A stretch of DNA of 64,000 nucleotides from Halobacteroides halobius DSM 5150 (GCF_000328625.1 NC_019978.1:496001-560000); one strand, 5' to 3'; positions 25,291-35,979 are shown, counted from the stretch's first letter. The notes: generated by a model not told the origin, from the sequence alone. Numbers and translations are program-made.

Positions 25291-25371
25291 TTTTAAACAG
25301 GACTTTACTTACTAAATCAAGAAATTAAAGAAGCAACAGTAGAATAGTAGAATGAGTAGAGGAGGAAAAAT

Positions 25372-26568
25372 ATGCGATATTTAACTGCAGGAGAATCACA
25401 CGGAGAAGCAATTACAGGTATTTTAGAGGGAGTTCCAGCTAATTTAGAGATCAACCCTAAAGATATTAATCGAGAGTTGACTAGACGACAAGGTGGATAT
25501 GGTCGTGGAGGAAGAATGAAGATTGAGAATGATCTAATAGATATTTTATCTGGTATTAGAGGTGGCAAGACTTTAGGGAGTCCAATTACATTACAGATTA
25601 AAAATGATGATTGGGAGAATTGGAGAGAAGTTTTAGCTCCTTTTGGCGATTGTGGTTATGATCAAGATGAGGTAAAGATAAAAAAAGAAGATAAGATTAA
25701 GAGGGTGGAACCTAAAGTTACTAAACCTCGACCAGGTCATGCTGATTTAGCAGGAGCCTTAAAGTATAATCAAGATGATTTACGTAATATTTTAGAGCGG
25801 GCTAGTGCTCGGGAGACGGCAATTAGAGTAGCTATTGGAGCGATAGCTAAGGTGTTATTAAAAGAATTGGGGATTGAAGTAACTAGTCATGTTATCCAAC
25901 TAGGTAGTGTAGCATTAGAAGGCTATCAGACTGATTTTGATAAGATCAAAACTAAGAGTGCCCAATCTCAAGTCCGTTGTGTAGATGAGGATGTAACTAA
26001 AAAGATGATAGCTGAAATAGATGATTGTAAAGAAAAAGGAGATTCGTTAGGTGGTATTTTTGAGATAAGAACAACTAAACTTCCTGTAGGATTAGGTGGT
26101 CATGTACAGTGGGATCGAAAATTAGACGGGCAGTTGGCCCAAGTTTTAATGAGTATCCAGGCCATTAAAGGGGTCGAAGTAGGTTTAGGTTTTGAAGCGG
26201 CTAAGCAACCTGGTTCTCAAGTTCATGATCCGATCTTTTATGATGAACAATTCTTTAGAGAGTCTAATAATGCAGGAGGGATTGAAGGTGGAATGAGTAA
26301 TGGTGAACCAGTAGTTATTAAAGCTGCTATGAAGCCAATACCTACTTTGTATCAACCCCTATCTTCAGTTGACTTAGAGACAAAAGAAGAATTCAAAGCT
26401 AGTGTAGAACGATCAGATGTAACTGCTGTTCCGGCTGCTAGTGTAGTTGGAGAGTCTGTAGTAGCTTTTGAGTTAGCTAAGGCTTGCTTAGAGAAGTTTG
26501 GTGGAGATAGTATAGAAGAAATAAAGGATAATTATAATAATTACTTAGAAATGTTAGAGCAGAGGTAG
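25372..26568 (+). CDS. aroC: Chorismate synthase
   Basis: Converts EPSP to chorismate using reduced FMN. 398 aa. N-terminal [28 protein letters not shown], then [13 protein letters not shown] and [26 protein letters not shown] and the C-terminal [15 protein letters not shown] are intact. GAGGAGG precedes the ATG. First of aroC-aroK-aroB-aroQ. Confidence 0.96.
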   Translation: MRYLTAGESHGEAITGILEGVPANLEINPKDINRELTRRQGGYGRGGRMKIENDLIDILSGIRGGKTLGSPITLQIKNDDWENWREVLAPFGDCGYDQDEVKIKKEDKIKRVEPKVTKPRPGHADLAGALKYNQDDLRNILERASARETAIRVAIGAIAKVLLKELGIEVTSHVIQLGSVALEGYQTDFDKIKTKSAQSQVRCVDEDVTKKMIAEIDDCKEKGDSLGGIFEIRTTKLPVGLGGHVQWDRKLDGQLAQVLMSIQAIKGVEVGLGFEAAKQPGSQVHDPIFYDEQFFRESNNAGGIEGGMSNGEPVVIKAAMKPIPTLYQPLSSVDLETKEEFKASVERSDVTAVPAASVVGESVVAFELAKACLEKFGGDSIEEIKDNYNNYLEMLEQR

Positions 26569-26573
26569 ATAAA

Positions 26574-27086
26574 ATGAATATAGCTTTAATTGGTTTTATG
26601 GGAACGGGAAAAACGACAGTTGGTAAAAAATTGGCCTCAAGATTAAATTATAAATTTGTCGATTTAGACCAAGAAATTGTAGCAGAGGATGGTAGGGAAA
26701 TTTGTGAGATTTTTGCCCAAGCTGGAGAGGATTATTTTAGGGATTTAGAAACGAGGGTAACTGCAAAAATAGCTCAAAAAGACAAGCAAGTAATCGCTAC
26801 TGGAGGGGGAGTAGTTTTAAGAGAAGAGAATATTAAAAACTTAAAGAAGAATGGGTTTTTGGTTCTACTTCAGGCTACGCCAGAAGAAATATTAGAACGA
26901 ACTAAAAGTGATGATGATCGTCCTTTATTAGATGTAGAAGAGCCCTTAGCTAAAATAAAAAAGATGTTGGAAGAAAGAGCAGAAAAATATAATTGTACTC
27001 CTTATCAAATAAATACAACAGGGCTAACAATTAATGAAGTGGTGGCAGAAATAATTAACAATGAAGAATTAACAAGTGACAATTAG
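26574..27086 (+). CDS. aroK: Shikimate kinase
   Basis: ATP-dependent phosphorylation of shikimate. 170 aa. Walker A GFMGTGKTTVGKKLA, shikimate-site FVDLDQEI and FRDLE, GGGVVLREEN, and the lid DDRPLL. It starts 5 bases after aroC. Confidence 0.95.
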   Translation: MNIALIGFMGTGKTTVGKKLASRLNYKFVDLDQEIVAEDGREICEIFAQAGEDYFRDLETRVTAKIAQKDKQVIATGGGVVLREENIKNLKKNGFLVLLQATPEEILERTKSDDDRPLLDVEEPLAKIKKMLEERAEKYNCTPYQINTTGLTINEVVAEIINNEELTSDN

Positions 27087-27144
27087 AAAAAATATTTAAG
27101 TAAATTGTAAACTCTAGATTGAATAGTAGCAGGGAGGAGTAAGC

Positions 27145-28230
27145 ATGGAGACAGTTAAAGTCGATTTAGGAGTGAGAAGTTATCAAATTAAGATTGGAGA
27201 AGATATCCTAGCTAACTTAGGTGCTTATCTACAAGAGTTGGATATAGGATCAAAAGTACTAATTATTACTAATCCGTTAGTTAATAGTCTATATGGTTCT
27301 GAGGTTAAAGAGGCAATTGCTAAAGTTGGCTTTGATGTATCTAAAGCTTTAATTTCTGATGGAGAGGAATATAAATCTTTAGAGACTGCTCAAGATTTAT
27401 ATGATAAGGCAGTTGGAGTTGGTTTAGATAGGACTTCTACTATTGTAGCTTTAGGCGGAGGAGTAGTAGGGGATATAGCTGGTTTTATTGCTGCTAGCTT
27501 TATGAGAGGGATTAATTTTGTTCAAGTGCCTACTACGGTCTTGGCCCAAGTTGATAGTAGTGTAGGTGGGAAAGTAGCTGTTAATCATCCTCAAGGTAAG
27601 AATTTAATTGGAGACTTTTATCAACCTAAATTAGTTGTAGCAGATAAGAAAGTATTATCTACTTTAGAAGAAAGAGAATTAAAAGCTGGTTTGGCTGAAG
27701 TTATTAAGTATGGTGTAATTTGGGATCAACAATTCTTTGCGTTTTTAGAGAAGAGGATAGATGAAATATTAAATTTAGAGACTGATGCCATAATCAAATT
27801 AGTAACAAGGTCTTGTGAGATTAAGGCTGCAGTAGTAGCAGAAGATGAGAAAGAAGAAGGTTTGCGTGCTATTTTAAATTATGGCCACACTATTGGGCAT
27901 GCACTAGAAGCAGTAACAAATTATAAAAAATACCGGCATGGAGAAGCAGTAGCTATTGGTATGGTCGCAGCAGCTAAATTAGCTTATAAAAGGGGACTGT
28001 TGGATTCTGCTGCTCTAGAGAGACAAAAAGAGTTAATTTCTAATTTTGGATTACCAGTAGCTTATCATAATTTAGAGAAGGAGCAGATTATTAAGGCTTT
28101 AAGTAAGGATAAAAAGGTTAAAAATGGAGTTATAAGATTTATTTTGGCTAATCAAATTGGAAAAGTAATTATCACTTCTGATTTAACAGAAGAAAATATT
28201 AGAGAAACATTAGAGGAGTTAGGAGGCTAA
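27145..28230 (+). CDS. aroB: 3-dehydroquinate synthase
   Basis: Cyclises DAHP to 3-dehydroquinate using NAD and a metal. 361 aa. [39 protein letters not shown], and the metal-binding [13 protein letters not shown] and [11 protein letters not shown] are present. GGGAGGA precedes the ATG; aroQ follows after 2 bases. Confidence 0.96.
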   Translation: METVKVDLGVRSYQIKIGEDILANLGAYLQELDIGSKVLIITNPLVNSLYGSEVKEAIAKVGFDVSKALISDGEEYKSLETAQDLYDKAVGVGLDRTSTIVALGGGVVGDIAGFIAASFMRGINFVQVPTTVLAQVDSSVGGKVAVNHPQGKNLIGDFYQPKLVVADKKVLSTLEERELKAGLAEVIKYGVIWDQQFFAFLEKRIDEILNLETDAIIKLVTRSCEIKAAVVAEDEKEEGLRAILNYGHTIGHALEAVTNYKKYRHGEAVAIGMVAAAKLAYKRGLLDSAALERQKELISNFGLPVAYHNLEKEQIIKALSKDKKVKNGVIRFILANQIGKVIITSDLTEENIRETLEELGG

Positions 28231-28232
28231 AG

Positions 28233-28664
28233 ATGATCTTAGTAATTCACGGGCCAAATTTGAATTTATTAGGGATGAGAGAACCAGACGTTTATGGAGT
28301 TAAAACACTAGATGATATAAATCAATGTTTAAGGGAATTGGCTTCTGGTAATAATATAGAATTAAAGATTGTGCAATCAAATAGTGAAGGAAAAATAATA
28401 GATATTATTCATCAGTCATTAGAACAGAATATAGAAGCAATTATTATTAATCCTGGAGCATTTACACATTACAGTATTGCTATTCGGGATGCTTTAGCAG
28501 CTATAGAAGTGCCAATATTAGAGGTTCATTTAAGTAATATTTATAAGCGGGAAGAATTTAGACATAAGTCAGTAATTGCACCTGTAGTAACTGGTCAGAT
28601 ATCTGGCTTTGGAGTTGATAGCTATACTTTAGCTTTAGAGCAGGCAATTAGACTTATTGAATAA
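28233..28664 (+). CDS. aroQ: 3-dehydroquinate dehydratase, type II
   Basis: Dodecameric type II enzyme of 143 aa. [16 protein letters not shown] at the N-terminus, the catalytic Tyr in that loop, [25 protein letters not shown] with the catalytic His region, and [13 protein letters not shown]. End of the shikimate set; no terminator is seen before the following peptidase gene. Confidence 0.96.
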   Translation: MILVIHGPNLNLLGMREPDVYGVKTLDDINQCLRELASGNNIELKIVQSNSEGKIIDIIHQSLEQNIEAIIINPGAFTHYSIAIRDALAAIEVPILEVHLSNIYKREEFRHKSVIAPVVTGQISGFGVDSYTLALEQAIRLIE

Positions 28665-28709
28665 TAGCTAGCTGTTGACCAAGTCATTAATAAAATAGGA
28701 GTGATGGTA

Positions 28710-29786
28710 ATGCAAGATAGAATTGATCAATTAAGAGAGTTATTAACTGAAAAGGAGATTGAAGCATTATTAATTAGTACCCCAGAGAATAGACGTTATA
28801 TGACTGGTTTTACTGGTACAGCAGGAATGGTATTAATTACTCACAAAGAAGCAATTTTAATTACAGATTTCCGTTATACCTCTCAAGCTAAAGCAGAAGC
28901 ACCAGATTATAAAGTGGTAGAATTTAAAAAGAATAAACTTAAGCTAGTAGCTGACTTACTATCTGATTTAGAAATTCAAAAATTAGGTTTTGAGTCTAAA
29001 CATGAAACTTATAGTACATATCTTAAGTATAAAGATAAGTTACCAGTAAAATTACAGGCTACTCAAAATTTAGTTAAGAAATTGAGATTGACTAAGGATA
29101 AGGCAGAGATTAGTAAATTAAAAGAGGCAATTAAATTAGCTGATCAGGCTTTTGCAGCAATCAAAGATCAACTAAAGCCAGGTGTTAAAGAACGAGATAT
29201 AGCTTTACAATTAGAGTTTTGGATGAAGGAGCATGGTGCTAGTAAGAATGCTTTTGATTTTATTGTTGCTTCTGGAGAACGTTCTGCTTTACCCCATGGT
29301 GTAGCAAGTGAAAAAGAAATTGAAGCAGGTGACTTTGTGACTATTGATTTTGGTTGTGTTTATCAAGGCTATCACTCTGATATGACGAGAACTGTAGTTA
29401 TAGAAGAAGGGCCAACAGATAAGCAAAGGGAGATTTATCAATTAGTACTTAAGGCTCAACAGGAAGCTATTAAGGCTATTAAAGCCGGAATGAAAGCTTC
29501 TGAGGTAGATAAAGTAGCTAGAGATATAATTGCAGAGGCCGGTTATGGTGATTATTTTGGTCATGGATTAGGTCATGGAGTAGGTCTAGAGATTCATGAA
29601 GGGCCAAGATTATCATGGCAGGATGATAAAGTACTAAAGCCAGGAATGGTAGTGACAGTAGAACCTGGTGTGTATCTACCTGACTGGGGTGGAGTTAGAA
29701 TAGAAGATATAGTTGTAGTCCAAGAAGATGGCTGTCAGATATTAACCCAAACTCCTAAGGAGTTGTTGACAGTGGGAACTAAATAA
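28710..29786 (+). CDS. Xaa-Pro aminopeptidase (M24 family)
   Basis: Dinuclear-metal peptidase of 358 aa that removes residues before proline. N-terminal creatinase-like domain, then the M24 fold with metal ligands in [18 protein letters not shown] (two Asp), [14 protein letters not shown] (His), TVEPGVY and RIEDIVV (two Glu). The ATG at 28710 gives AGGAG an 8-base spacing; earlier GTG and ATG codons lie within the ribosome site. It is placed directly upstream of efp, a common Firmicute pairing. Confidence 0.93.
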   Translation: MQDRIDQLRELLTEKEIEALLISTPENRRYMTGFTGTAGMVLITHKEAILITDFRYTSQAKAEAPDYKVVEFKKNKLKLVADLLSDLEIQKLGFESKHETYSTYLKYKDKLPVKLQATQNLVKKLRLTKDKAEISKLKEAIKLADQAFAAIKDQLKPGVKERDIALQLEFWMKEHGASKNAFDFIVASGERSALPHGVASEKEIEAGDFVTIDFGCVYQGYHSDMTRTVVIEEGPTDKQREIYQLVLKAQQEAIKAIKAGMKASEVDKVARDIIAEAGYGDYFGHGLGHGVGLEIHEGPRLSWQDDKVLKPGMVVTVEPGVYLPDWGGVRIEDIVVVQEDGCQILTQTPKELLTVGTK

Positions 29787-29828
29787 GATAAAATGAACAG
29801 ATGTCAATATATACAAGGAGGTTAAGGA

Positions 29829-30386
29829 ATGATTACAACTAGAGATTTTAAGACAGGACTAACAATTGAATTAGATGGTGAATTATATACAATCGTTAAT
29901 TATGACCATACTAAGCCTGGTAAGGGTGGAGCATATTTACAAACTGAGCTAAAGCATTTAGAATCAGGAAGAACAGTCAACAAAAGGTTTAAAGCTGGTG
30001 AGAAGGTACAGGAGGCTTATATAGATACTAGACCATTTCAATACTTATACCAAAGTGGAGAAGATTATGTTTTTATGGATCAAGAATCTTATGAACAGAT
30101 TAATCTCAGTCAGGAACAGATTGGTGATGCTGCTAAATTTATCAAAGAAAACTCTGAAATTAAGGTAAAGATGTATCAAAATGAACCAATTGGAGTTAAG
30201 TTACCTACTTTTGTAGAATTAGAAGTTACTCATGCTCCACCTGCTGTCAAAGGGAATACAGTTTCAGGTGGTTCTAAAAAGGTAACTGTAGAAACTGGAG
30301 CTGAAGTTAAGGTTCCTTTATTTATTGAAGAAGGAGATATACTTAAACTTGATACAAGAAGCTGTGAGTATATCGAGCGCGTTTAA
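29829..30386 (+). CDS. efp: Elongation factor P
   Basis: 185 aa, three OB-like domains. It relieves ribosome stalling at polyproline. The tip loop KPGKGGAYLQ contains the Lys that is modified in some bacteria, and the C-terminus has LEVTHAPPAVKGN and GAEVKVPLFIEEGD. AAGGAGG precedes the ATG. It is followed by a terminator. Confidence 0.96.
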   Translation: MITTRDFKTGLTIELDGELYTIVNYDHTKPGKGGAYLQTELKHLESGRTVNKRFKAGEKVQEAYIDTRPFQYLYQSGEDYVFMDQESYEQINLSQEQIGDAAKFIKENSEIKVKMYQNEPIGVKLPTFVELEVTHAPPAVKGNTVSGGSKKVTVETGAEVKVPLFIEEGDILKLDTRSCEYIERV

Positions 30387-30393
30387 TCTTTAT

Positions 30394-30423
30394 GAGCAAC
30401 TTTTATTAGTTGCTCTTTTTTAT
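30394..30423 (+). terminator. Rho-independent terminator after efp
   Basis: Eight-bp stem GAGCAACT/AGTTGCTC with a 6-base loop, then TTTTTTATTT. Confidence 0.88.
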
Positions 30424-30475
30424 TTAATTAGTTTAAATTTTATATCACTTTGGTCATACTTTCGTAAAGATTAAA

Positions 30476-30484
30476 TGTTATAAT
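30476..30484 (+). promoter_or_regulatory. Extended -10 promoter of the sigma factor gene
   Basis: TGTTATAAT: a TGn extension plus a perfect -10 hexamer, 47 bases before the start codon. No good -35 is visible. Confidence 0.45.
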
Positions 30485-30530
30485 AACTACTAGATAATAA
30501 AGAGTTTTTTAACATTAAGGAGGATTTTAA

Positions 30531-31397
30531 ATGATTACAGAAAATATAAATATGAGATCTGATCAGCAATTAAATTTAGTTAGTAGTTATTTTAAGGAAC
30601 TAAAAGAGATTTCTTTATTAACAAAAGAAGAGGAACAAAAGTTAGCTAAAAGAATAGAAGAAGGGGATGAAGCTGCAAGACGAAAGTTAATAGTTTCTAA
30701 CTTAAGGTTGGTAATAAGTATTGCTAAAGACTATACTAGTAACGGATTACCATTTTTAGATTTAATTCAAGAAGGCAATATTGGCTTGCATAAAGCAGTG
30801 GAAAAGTTCGATTATAAGAGAGGTAATAAATTTAGTACTTATGCTACTTGGTGGATTAAACAAAGCATTACGAGAGCTATTGCTAATAAATCACGAACAA
30901 TTCGAACACCAGTTCATATTAATCAAGAAATTAAACGGATGATTAGGATTTATAACCAGTTAAAAAAAGAATTAAACCGTCAACCACAAGAAGCAGAGAT
31001 TGCTACTAAAATGGGAGTAGATAAAGAGAAAGTAATAAAACTAAAGAAAATTGCTGAAAAAACAATATCTTTAGATAGCCCCTTTAATGAAGAACGAGAT
31101 GATTCATTAATTGATTTTGTTGAAGATAAAGAAAGTTTAACGCCACTAAGTGCTGTATCCAATTCTTTTTTGGAAGAAGATTTAGATAATGTAATGAATG
31201 TATTATCTGAGAGAGAGAAGAAAATTTTGAAATTAAGGTATGGCCTTGTAGATGATCGGGCTAGAACCCTTAAAGAAATTGCTAAAGTCTTTGATTTAAG
31301 TAGAGAGAGAATTAGGCAACTTCAGATTAGGGCTTTATCTAAACTAAGAAGCTCGAGGAAGGTTGAGATATTAAAAGATTATTGGAAAGCAATATAG
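30531..31397 (+). CDS. Sigma-70 family RNA polymerase sigma factor (group 1/2-like)
   Basis: 288 aa. Region 1.2 ([15 protein letters not shown]), region 2 with [20 protein letters not shown] and [17 protein letters not shown], region 3 ([13 protein letters not shown]) and region 4.2 with the [22 protein letters not shown]. It lacks the long N-terminal region 1.1 and non-conserved segment of a full-length housekeeping sigma factor. I read it as an alternative, RpoD-like group 2 sigma rather than SigA. Regulon unknown; monocistronic. Confidence 0.88.
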   Translation: MITENINMRSDQQLNLVSSYFKELKEISLLTKEEEQKLAKRIEEGDEAARRKLIVSNLRLVISIAKDYTSNGLPFLDLIQEGNIGLHKAVEKFDYKRGNKFSTYATWWIKQSITRAIANKSRTIRTPVHINQEIKRMIRIYNQLKKELNRQPQEAEIATKMGVDKEKVIKLKKIAEKTISLDSPFNEERDDSLIDFVEDKESLTPLSAVSNSFLEEDLDNVMNVLSEREKKILKLRYGLVDDRARTLKEIAKVFDLSRERIRQLQIRALSKLRSSRKVEILKDYWKAI

Positions 31398-31406
31398 TAT
31401 AAGTTG

Positions 31407-31439
31407 ATCCAGATGCTAAATAGCATCTGGATTTTTTTA
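31407..31439 (+). terminator. Rho-independent terminator after the sigma factor
   Basis: Perfect 11-bp stem ATCCAGATGCT/AGCATCTGGAT with a 4-base loop, then TTTTTT. Confidence 0.92.
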
Positions 31440-31447
31440 TTTTATAT

Positions 31448-31476
31448 TCATATTTTTACCAGATGACTAATATGAT
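31448..31476 (+). promoter_or_regulatory. Possible sigma-E promoter of spoIIIA
   Basis: TCATATT fits the sigma-E -35 (KMATATW). After 14 bases, AATATGAT is a partial match to the -10 CATACAnT. In B. subtilis spoIIIA is transcribed by sigma-E in the mother cell. The -10 match is poor, so this is tentative. Confidence 0.3.
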
Positions 31477-31497
31477 TAAGTAGTCGAGGTGATAATT

Positions 31498-32451
31498 ATG
31501 GGTACTAAAAATTATAAGCTTTTAAAGCAAGATATTTTGCCCGTTTTGGCCCCTAGCCTAAGACAAATTATTGGGCAAGTAGCTGATAGAAAATTAAAGA
31601 AGATATTAGAAATTAGACTACGTAGTAATAATCCTTTATTGTTAGAAGAGCCTAAAGGAGAATTAATGATTACTAGTAAAGGTGAGGTAACTAAAAATAG
31701 TAGACAGGCCCATACAGTTAGTAAACAAGAAGTTCAAGATACTCTTAATTTAATGACTAATAGTTCTTTATATACTTTAGAAGAGGAATTAAGGTCTGGT
31801 TATTTGACTTTATCAGGGGGGCATAGAGTTGGGCTAGTAGGACAAGTGATTAGAGATAGAGCAAAAATTAAAAGAATTAAACATATTGCAGCTTTAAATA
31901 TTCGGTTTTGTCAAGAGGTTATTGGAGCAGCAAATGGGGTTATTAACCAGATAATTAATGGTTCAAATGATATTTATAATACTTTAATTATTTCACCACC
32001 TAGATGTGGGAAGACAACCTTACTTAGGGATTTAGTTCGCCAGATTAGTAATGGTATTCCTAAGCAATTTAATGGTTTAAAAGTAGGAGTAGTAGATGAA
32101 CGATCTGAAATTGGTGGTGCTTATCAAGGTGTAGCTCAGAATCAAATAGGGATTAGAACAGATTTATTAGATAGAGCTCCTAAGCCAGAAGGAATTTTGC
32201 TATTGATCAGATCTATGTCACCAAATGTAATAGTAACTGATGAAATTGGTACTAAAGAAGATGTTGATATTTTACTAGAAGCATTAAACGCAGGAGTAAG
32301 AGTGATTACCACTGTTCATGGTAGTAATTTAGCAGAAGTAAAATCTCGTCCTAGTCTAGCTAAATTATTTAAAGATAATATTTTTAAAAGGATTATTATT
32401 TTAAGTCGTGCTAAAGGGCCAGGAACAATAGAAAAAATTATTAAATACTAG
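31498..32451 (+). CDS. spoIIIAA: Stage III sporulation ATPase SpoIIIAA
   Basis: 317 aa AAA-type secretion ATPase of the mother cell. Walker A PPRCGKTTLLRDLV, Walker B region VGVVDERSEIGG, then PNVIVTDEIG and TTVHGSN. The ATG at 31498 gives GAGGTGAT good spacing; the GTG at 31489 lies inside that site. First of eight spoIIIA genes, all present in the standard order. Confidence 0.95.
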   Translation: MGTKNYKLLKQDILPVLAPSLRQIIGQVADRKLKKILEIRLRSNNPLLLEEPKGELMITSKGEVTKNSRQAHTVSKQEVQDTLNLMTNSSLYTLEEELRSGYLTLSGGHRVGLVGQVIRDRAKIKRIKHIAALNIRFCQEVIGAANGVINQIINGSNDIYNTLIISPPRCGKTTLLRDLVRQISNGIPKQFNGLKVGVVDERSEIGGAYQGVAQNQIGIRTDLLDRAPKPEGILLLIRSMSPNVIVTDEIGTKEDVDILLEALNAGVRVITTVHGSNLAEVKSRPSLAKLFKDNIFKRIIILSRAKGPGTIEKIIKY

Positions 32452-32461
32452 AGGTGATAAG

Positions 32462-32971
32462 ATGAAGTTAGTCGGTACTATATTAATTATCATCAGTAGT
32501 ACTGGATTAGGTTTTGTAGTAGCTCGACAATTTATTTTACGCTCTAAACAGTTAAAACAAATAAAACTAGCTTTAGAATTATTGCAAACTGAGATAAGTT
32601 ATGGCATAACCCCTTTGCCTCAAGCTTTTGAAAAGATAGCTTCTGAATTAGATGCCCCAGTAGATAATTTTTTTGTTGAAGCTAGAGAAGGATTAAAGGC
32701 AGGTCAAACAGCTAAAGATGCTTGGCAACAAGCAGTTAAAAAAGTAATTAGCCAGACTGCTTTGGGCCAAACTGAAGAGGATGTTTTGTTAGATTTTGGT
32801 TGTAATCTAGGCCAATCAACTAGTGATGACCAACTAAGGTATTTAAACTTGGCCCAAGATCATATAAATAATCTACATCAAGAAGCAATAACAGATCAAA
32901 AAGAGAAAGTTAAACTATGGCGTTACTTAGGTGTTTTAGGAGGATTATTTATAGTAATTTTGATCTTTTAG
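32462..32971 (+). CDS. spoIIIAB: Stage III sporulation protein SpoIIIAB
   Basis: 169 aa with an N-terminal membrane helix, a helical cytoplasmic-type domain (SKQLKQIKLALELLQTEISYG, PLPQAF) and a C-terminal helix WRYLGVLGGLFIVILIF. This is the SpoIIIAB arrangement, related to GspF-type platform proteins. GAGGTGATAAG precedes the start. Confidence 0.94.
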   Translation: MKLVGTILIIISSTGLGFVVARQFILRSKQLKQIKLALELLQTEISYGITPLPQAFEKIASELDAPVDNFFVEAREGLKAGQTAKDAWQQAVKKVISQTALGQTEEDVLLDFGCNLGQSTSDDQLRYLNLAQDHINNLHQEAITDQKEKVKLWRYLGVLGGLFIVILIF

Positions 32972-33030
32972 TTAATCATAGTTGTTAATTCTAATTAATA
33001 TGTAAAGTAATGAAGGGGGCAAAAAATTAG

Positions 33031-33228
33031 ATGATGAATATAGATTTAGTCTTTAAGATTGCAGGGTTAGGAATTTTGATTTCAGTTTTTAATATGGTAT
33101 TAAAACAGGCTGAAAAAGAAGAGCAAGCACAGATGTTAACTTTAGTAGGTGTAATTATTGTGTTAATGGTAGTTATTCAATTGATTAATCAATTATTTAC
33201 TAATGTTCGTAGTATTTTTGGATTTTAA
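33031..33228 (+). CDS. spoIIIAC: Stage III sporulation protein SpoIIIAC
   Basis: 65 aa with two membrane helices, about the usual size. Core LVFKIAGLGILISVFNMVL and KQAEKEEQAQMLTLVGVI. It is paralogous to the first half of SpoIIIAD. An adjacent ATG at 33034 is an equally possible start. Confidence 0.93.
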   Translation: MMNIDLVFKIAGLGILISVFNMVLKQAEKEEQAQMLTLVGVIIVLMVVIQLINQLFTNVRSIFGF

Positions 33229-33240
33229 GGAGTGTAAGCA

Positions 33241-33630
33241 ATGGAAACAATAATTCAGATTGTTGGCTTAGGAGTTATTGGTACTATTTTTGCTGTTGTC
33301 TTAAAGCAGTCTAGACCAGAGCTAGCTTTACAATTAAGCTTGGTTGTAGGATTAATGGTCTTTATTTTTATGTTAAGTAAGATAATGATAGTGATCAATG
33401 CCTTAGAGAGTCTAGCTGATAAAGCTAATGTTGATAAAATTTATTTAAGTACTATATTAAAAGCAGTTGGAATTGCTTATGTAGCAGAGTTTGGAGCTCA
33501 AATATGTCGTGATGCAGGAGAAGGTATTATAGCATCTAAGATAGAATTTGCAGGAAAAGTATTAATCATGATTTTAGGCATTCCAATTATGATGGCAATT
33601 TTAGAGTCAGTATTACAACTATTACCATAA
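33241..33630 (+). CDS. spoIIIAD: Stage III sporulation protein SpoIIIAD
   Basis: 129 aa with about four membrane helices. The first half repeats the SpoIIIAC pattern (IVGLGVIGTIFAVVLKQSRPE), the second half has the family YVAEFGAQICRDAGEG motif. Inner-membrane component of the feeding-tube channel. Confidence 0.94.
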   Translation: METIIQIVGLGVIGTIFAVVLKQSRPELALQLSLVVGLMVFIFMLSKIMIVINALESLADKANVDKIYLSTILKAVGIAYVAEFGAQICRDAGEGIIASKIEFAGKVLIMILGIPIMMAILESVLQLLP

Positions 33631-33642
33631 AGGTGTGGTGAT

Positions 33643-34818
33643 ATGAAGAAATTATTTATAATGTTAACTATAGTAGTCTTAATGACTATTCCTGTGCAGG
33701 CAGAAGATAAATTAGAACAAATTAAACCTGAAGAAATAATTGAAAATCAATTAGAGAATTTTGATTTGAATAAATTAGAAAAAGAGGTTGACAAGCTTAA
33801 TAAAGAGACTGGAGAGTATCTACCAGCTTTACAGGTAACAGATATTATTAATTTATTTAGTAAACAGGGATTAGAAAATAAATTTCAGGAGATAGTAAGA
33901 GGTTTATTACATTATTTTTTTGATGAGATAGTTATTAATAGTAAATTATTAGGACAATTAATTGTTTTAGCTATGGTTGTAGCTGTGCTAAAGAATTTTC
34001 AGGCTAATTTTGCTGTTTCACAAGTTAGTCAATTAGCTAATGGAATTACTTATTTAGTCTTAGCTATTGTAGCTTTAAATTCATTTAAAGTAGCTATAAC
34101 TGTTGGTCAAGGAACAATTCAGGATATGGTGGGGGTTATGTATGCCATCATTCCTCTGTTGTTATCGCTACTAATTAGTATGGGGAATTTAGCTTCAGCT
34201 TCGTTATTTCATCCAATTACATTTTTAATTGTCAATACATTAAGTACAATTGTTAAAAACTTTGTTTTTCCGATAATTTTTTTATCCACTGTGCTGGAAA
34301 TTGTTGATAACATATCTAATGATTTCAAAGTAAGTGGGTTAGTTAGTCTTTTAAGACAGTTAGCTATGGGGGCTTTAGGGGTAGTAACCACTATTTTTTT
34401 AGCTGCAATTATTACCCAGGGGACAGTAGCTACAGTTAGTGATGGTGTAACTATAAGAACTGCTAAATATTTAACAAGTAATTTTATACCTGTTGTAGGT
34501 GGTTTTTTATCTAGTGCGTTAGATGTTATGATTGGTGGATCATTATTGATCAAGAATGCTTTAGGATTATTTAGTGTATTAATAATTTTAGTTTTTTGTT
34601 CATTCTCAGTAATTAAGATTCTAGCTTTAGTTTTTATTTATCGTTTTGCTGCTGCTATTATTCAACCAGTTAGTGATGATCAAACAGTAAACTGCTTGAA
34701 TATTTTGGCTGGTAATTTACTACGAATCTTTGGTTCAGTTGTTGTAGTAGGGGTGATGTTTTTTGTAGTAATTATTATTGTAGTAGGTACTGCTAACTTT
34801 ACAGTTATGATGAGGTGA
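33643..34818 (+). CDS. spoIIIAE: Stage III sporulation protein SpoIIIAE
   Basis: 391 aa. Signal-like N-terminus (LFIMLTIVVLMTIPVQAED), then an extracytoplasmic helical region and many membrane helices (LLISMGNLASASLFHP, LRQLAMGALGVVTTIFLAAII). The length matches the family. Putative channel or gate of the SpoIIIA complex. Confidence 0.94.
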   Translation: MKKLFIMLTIVVLMTIPVQAEDKLEQIKPEEIIENQLENFDLNKLEKEVDKLNKETGEYLPALQVTDIINLFSKQGLENKFQEIVRGLLHYFFDEIVINSKLLGQLIVLAMVVAVLKNFQANFAVSQVSQLANGITYLVLAIVALNSFKVAITVGQGTIQDMVGVMYAIIPLLLSLLISMGNLASASLFHPITFLIVNTLSTIVKNFVFPIIFLSTVLEIVDNISNDFKVSGLVSLLRQLAMGALGVVTTIFLAAIITQGTVATVSDGVTIRTAKYLTSNFIPVVGGFLSSALDVMIGGSLLIKNALGLFSVLIILVFCSFSVIKILALVFIYRFAAAIIQPVSDDQTVNCLNILAGNLLRIFGSVVVVGVMFFVVIIIVVGTANFTVMMR

Positions 34819-35378
34819 TTATAATTGATTTCTTAAGAGAGTGGATTAGAAATTTAGTCTTGATAATTTTATTGGCCCATTTTATTGAAATGTTATTACC
34901 TAGCAGTAAAATGAAAAGATATGTTAAGGTAGTAGTTGGTTTTTTTGTAATTTTAATGATTTTAACTCCTTTTTTAGAGATAGTTAATCAAGGGGTTAGT
35001 CAATTTGGTTTTGAAATAATTGAAAATAAGAAAACTTCTTGGCGTAAAATAGTAGATCAAGGAGAGAGGCTAAGAGAAATTAAAAAAGATAAAGTAAGAG
35101 GTGATTATAAAAGAAGGTTATCTCAACATATACGGGCGATGGTTAAATTAAACTCTAATCTAGATAATATTAAAGTAGGAGTTACATTAGATGCAGCTAA
35201 TAATTTAGAAACTATATCAATAACAGGAGTTAGAGATAAGATTGTACCAGTACAGGTTGATTTATCTAATCAAACTAAGAAAGCTTCTACCTCTCAAATG
35301 AAGGGAGAAGAATTAAAAGACTTAATCTCTACTTTATATGGGCTCAATGCCAATCAAATTAGAGTTAAAATGAAGTAG
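34815..35378 (+). CDS. spoIIIAF: Stage III sporulation protein SpoIIIAF
   Basis: 187 aa with two N-terminal membrane helices (DFLREWIRNLVLIILLAHF, then KRYVKVVVGFFVILMILTP) and a small ring-building-like domain. The GTG at 34815 overlaps the spoIIIAE stop, but it also lies inside a GAGGTGAT ribosome-site-like sequence. Family members usually begin M-x-F-L-x-E-W, so the ATT at 34824 is a possible true start. Confidence 0.92.
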   Translation: MIIIDFLREWIRNLVLIILLAHFIEMLLPSSKMKRYVKVVVGFFVILMILTPFLEIVNQGVSQFGFEIIENKKTSWRKIVDQGERLREIKKDKVRGDYKRRLSQHIRAMVKLNSNLDNIKVGVTLDAANNLETISITGVRDKIVPVQVDLSNQTKKASTSQMKGEELKDLISTLYGLNANQIRVKMK

Positions 35379-35392
35379 AAAGGAGGAAGTGC

Positions 35393-35971
35393 ATGTTAAA
35401 TAAAATATTTAATATATTTACTGAAGAAGAAAATTCTTTTAATACAAAAATTTTATTATTGCTTGGTTTAGCAGGGATATTTCTAATTTTTTTAGGTGAT
35501 TTTACTGGTAGTTTTACCTCTAATAAAACAGCTAATAGACAGCAACCAGTTCAGAAACAAGTAGTAGATGCTCCTTCATTTAAAGAAAAAATTGAAAACC
35601 AGTTGCAAGAAACATTGTCTTTAATTGCTGGTGTAGGAAAAGTAAAAGTTAATTTAACTTTAGATACTAGTTCTGAATATATTTATATTCGAAATAATAT
35701 TCATTCTAAAGAGGAAGTAGTTGAAACAGATAATAATGGGGGCCAAAGAAAGACTTTACAGACTGAGAATGAGGATAAAGTAGTAGTTGTAAATCAAGGA
35801 GGGAGTGAAGAACCTGTAATTAAGAAAAAAATAAAACCTAAAATAAGAGGAGTATTAGTTGTGGCTGAGGGAGCTAAAAATTCTTATGTCAGGGCCAAGT
35901 TGATTAGAGCTGTTGAAGTGGGATTAGGAATACCAAGTCACAAAATCGCTGTATTACCAAAAGAAAGGTAG
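35393..35971 (+). CDS. spoIIIAG: Stage III sporulation protein SpoIIIAG
   Basis: 192 aa with one membrane helix (about residues 18-38) and a ring-building domain (FKEKIENQLQETLSLIAGVGKVKVNLTL, RGVLVVAEGAKN, LIRAVEVGLGIPSHKIAVLP). SpoIIIAG forms a large ring in the intermembrane space of the forespore. AAAGGAGG precedes the ATG. Confidence 0.94.
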   Translation: MLNKIFNIFTEEENSFNTKILLLLGLAGIFLIFLGDFTGSFTSNKTANRQQPVQKQVVDAPSFKEKIENQLQETLSLIAGVGKVKVNLTLDTSSEYIYIRNNIHSKEEVVETDNNGGQRKTLQTENEDKVVVVNQGGSEEPVIKKKIKPKIRGVLVVAEGAKNSYVRAKLIRAVEVGLGIPSHKIAVLPKER

Positions 35972-35979
35972 GGAGAAAA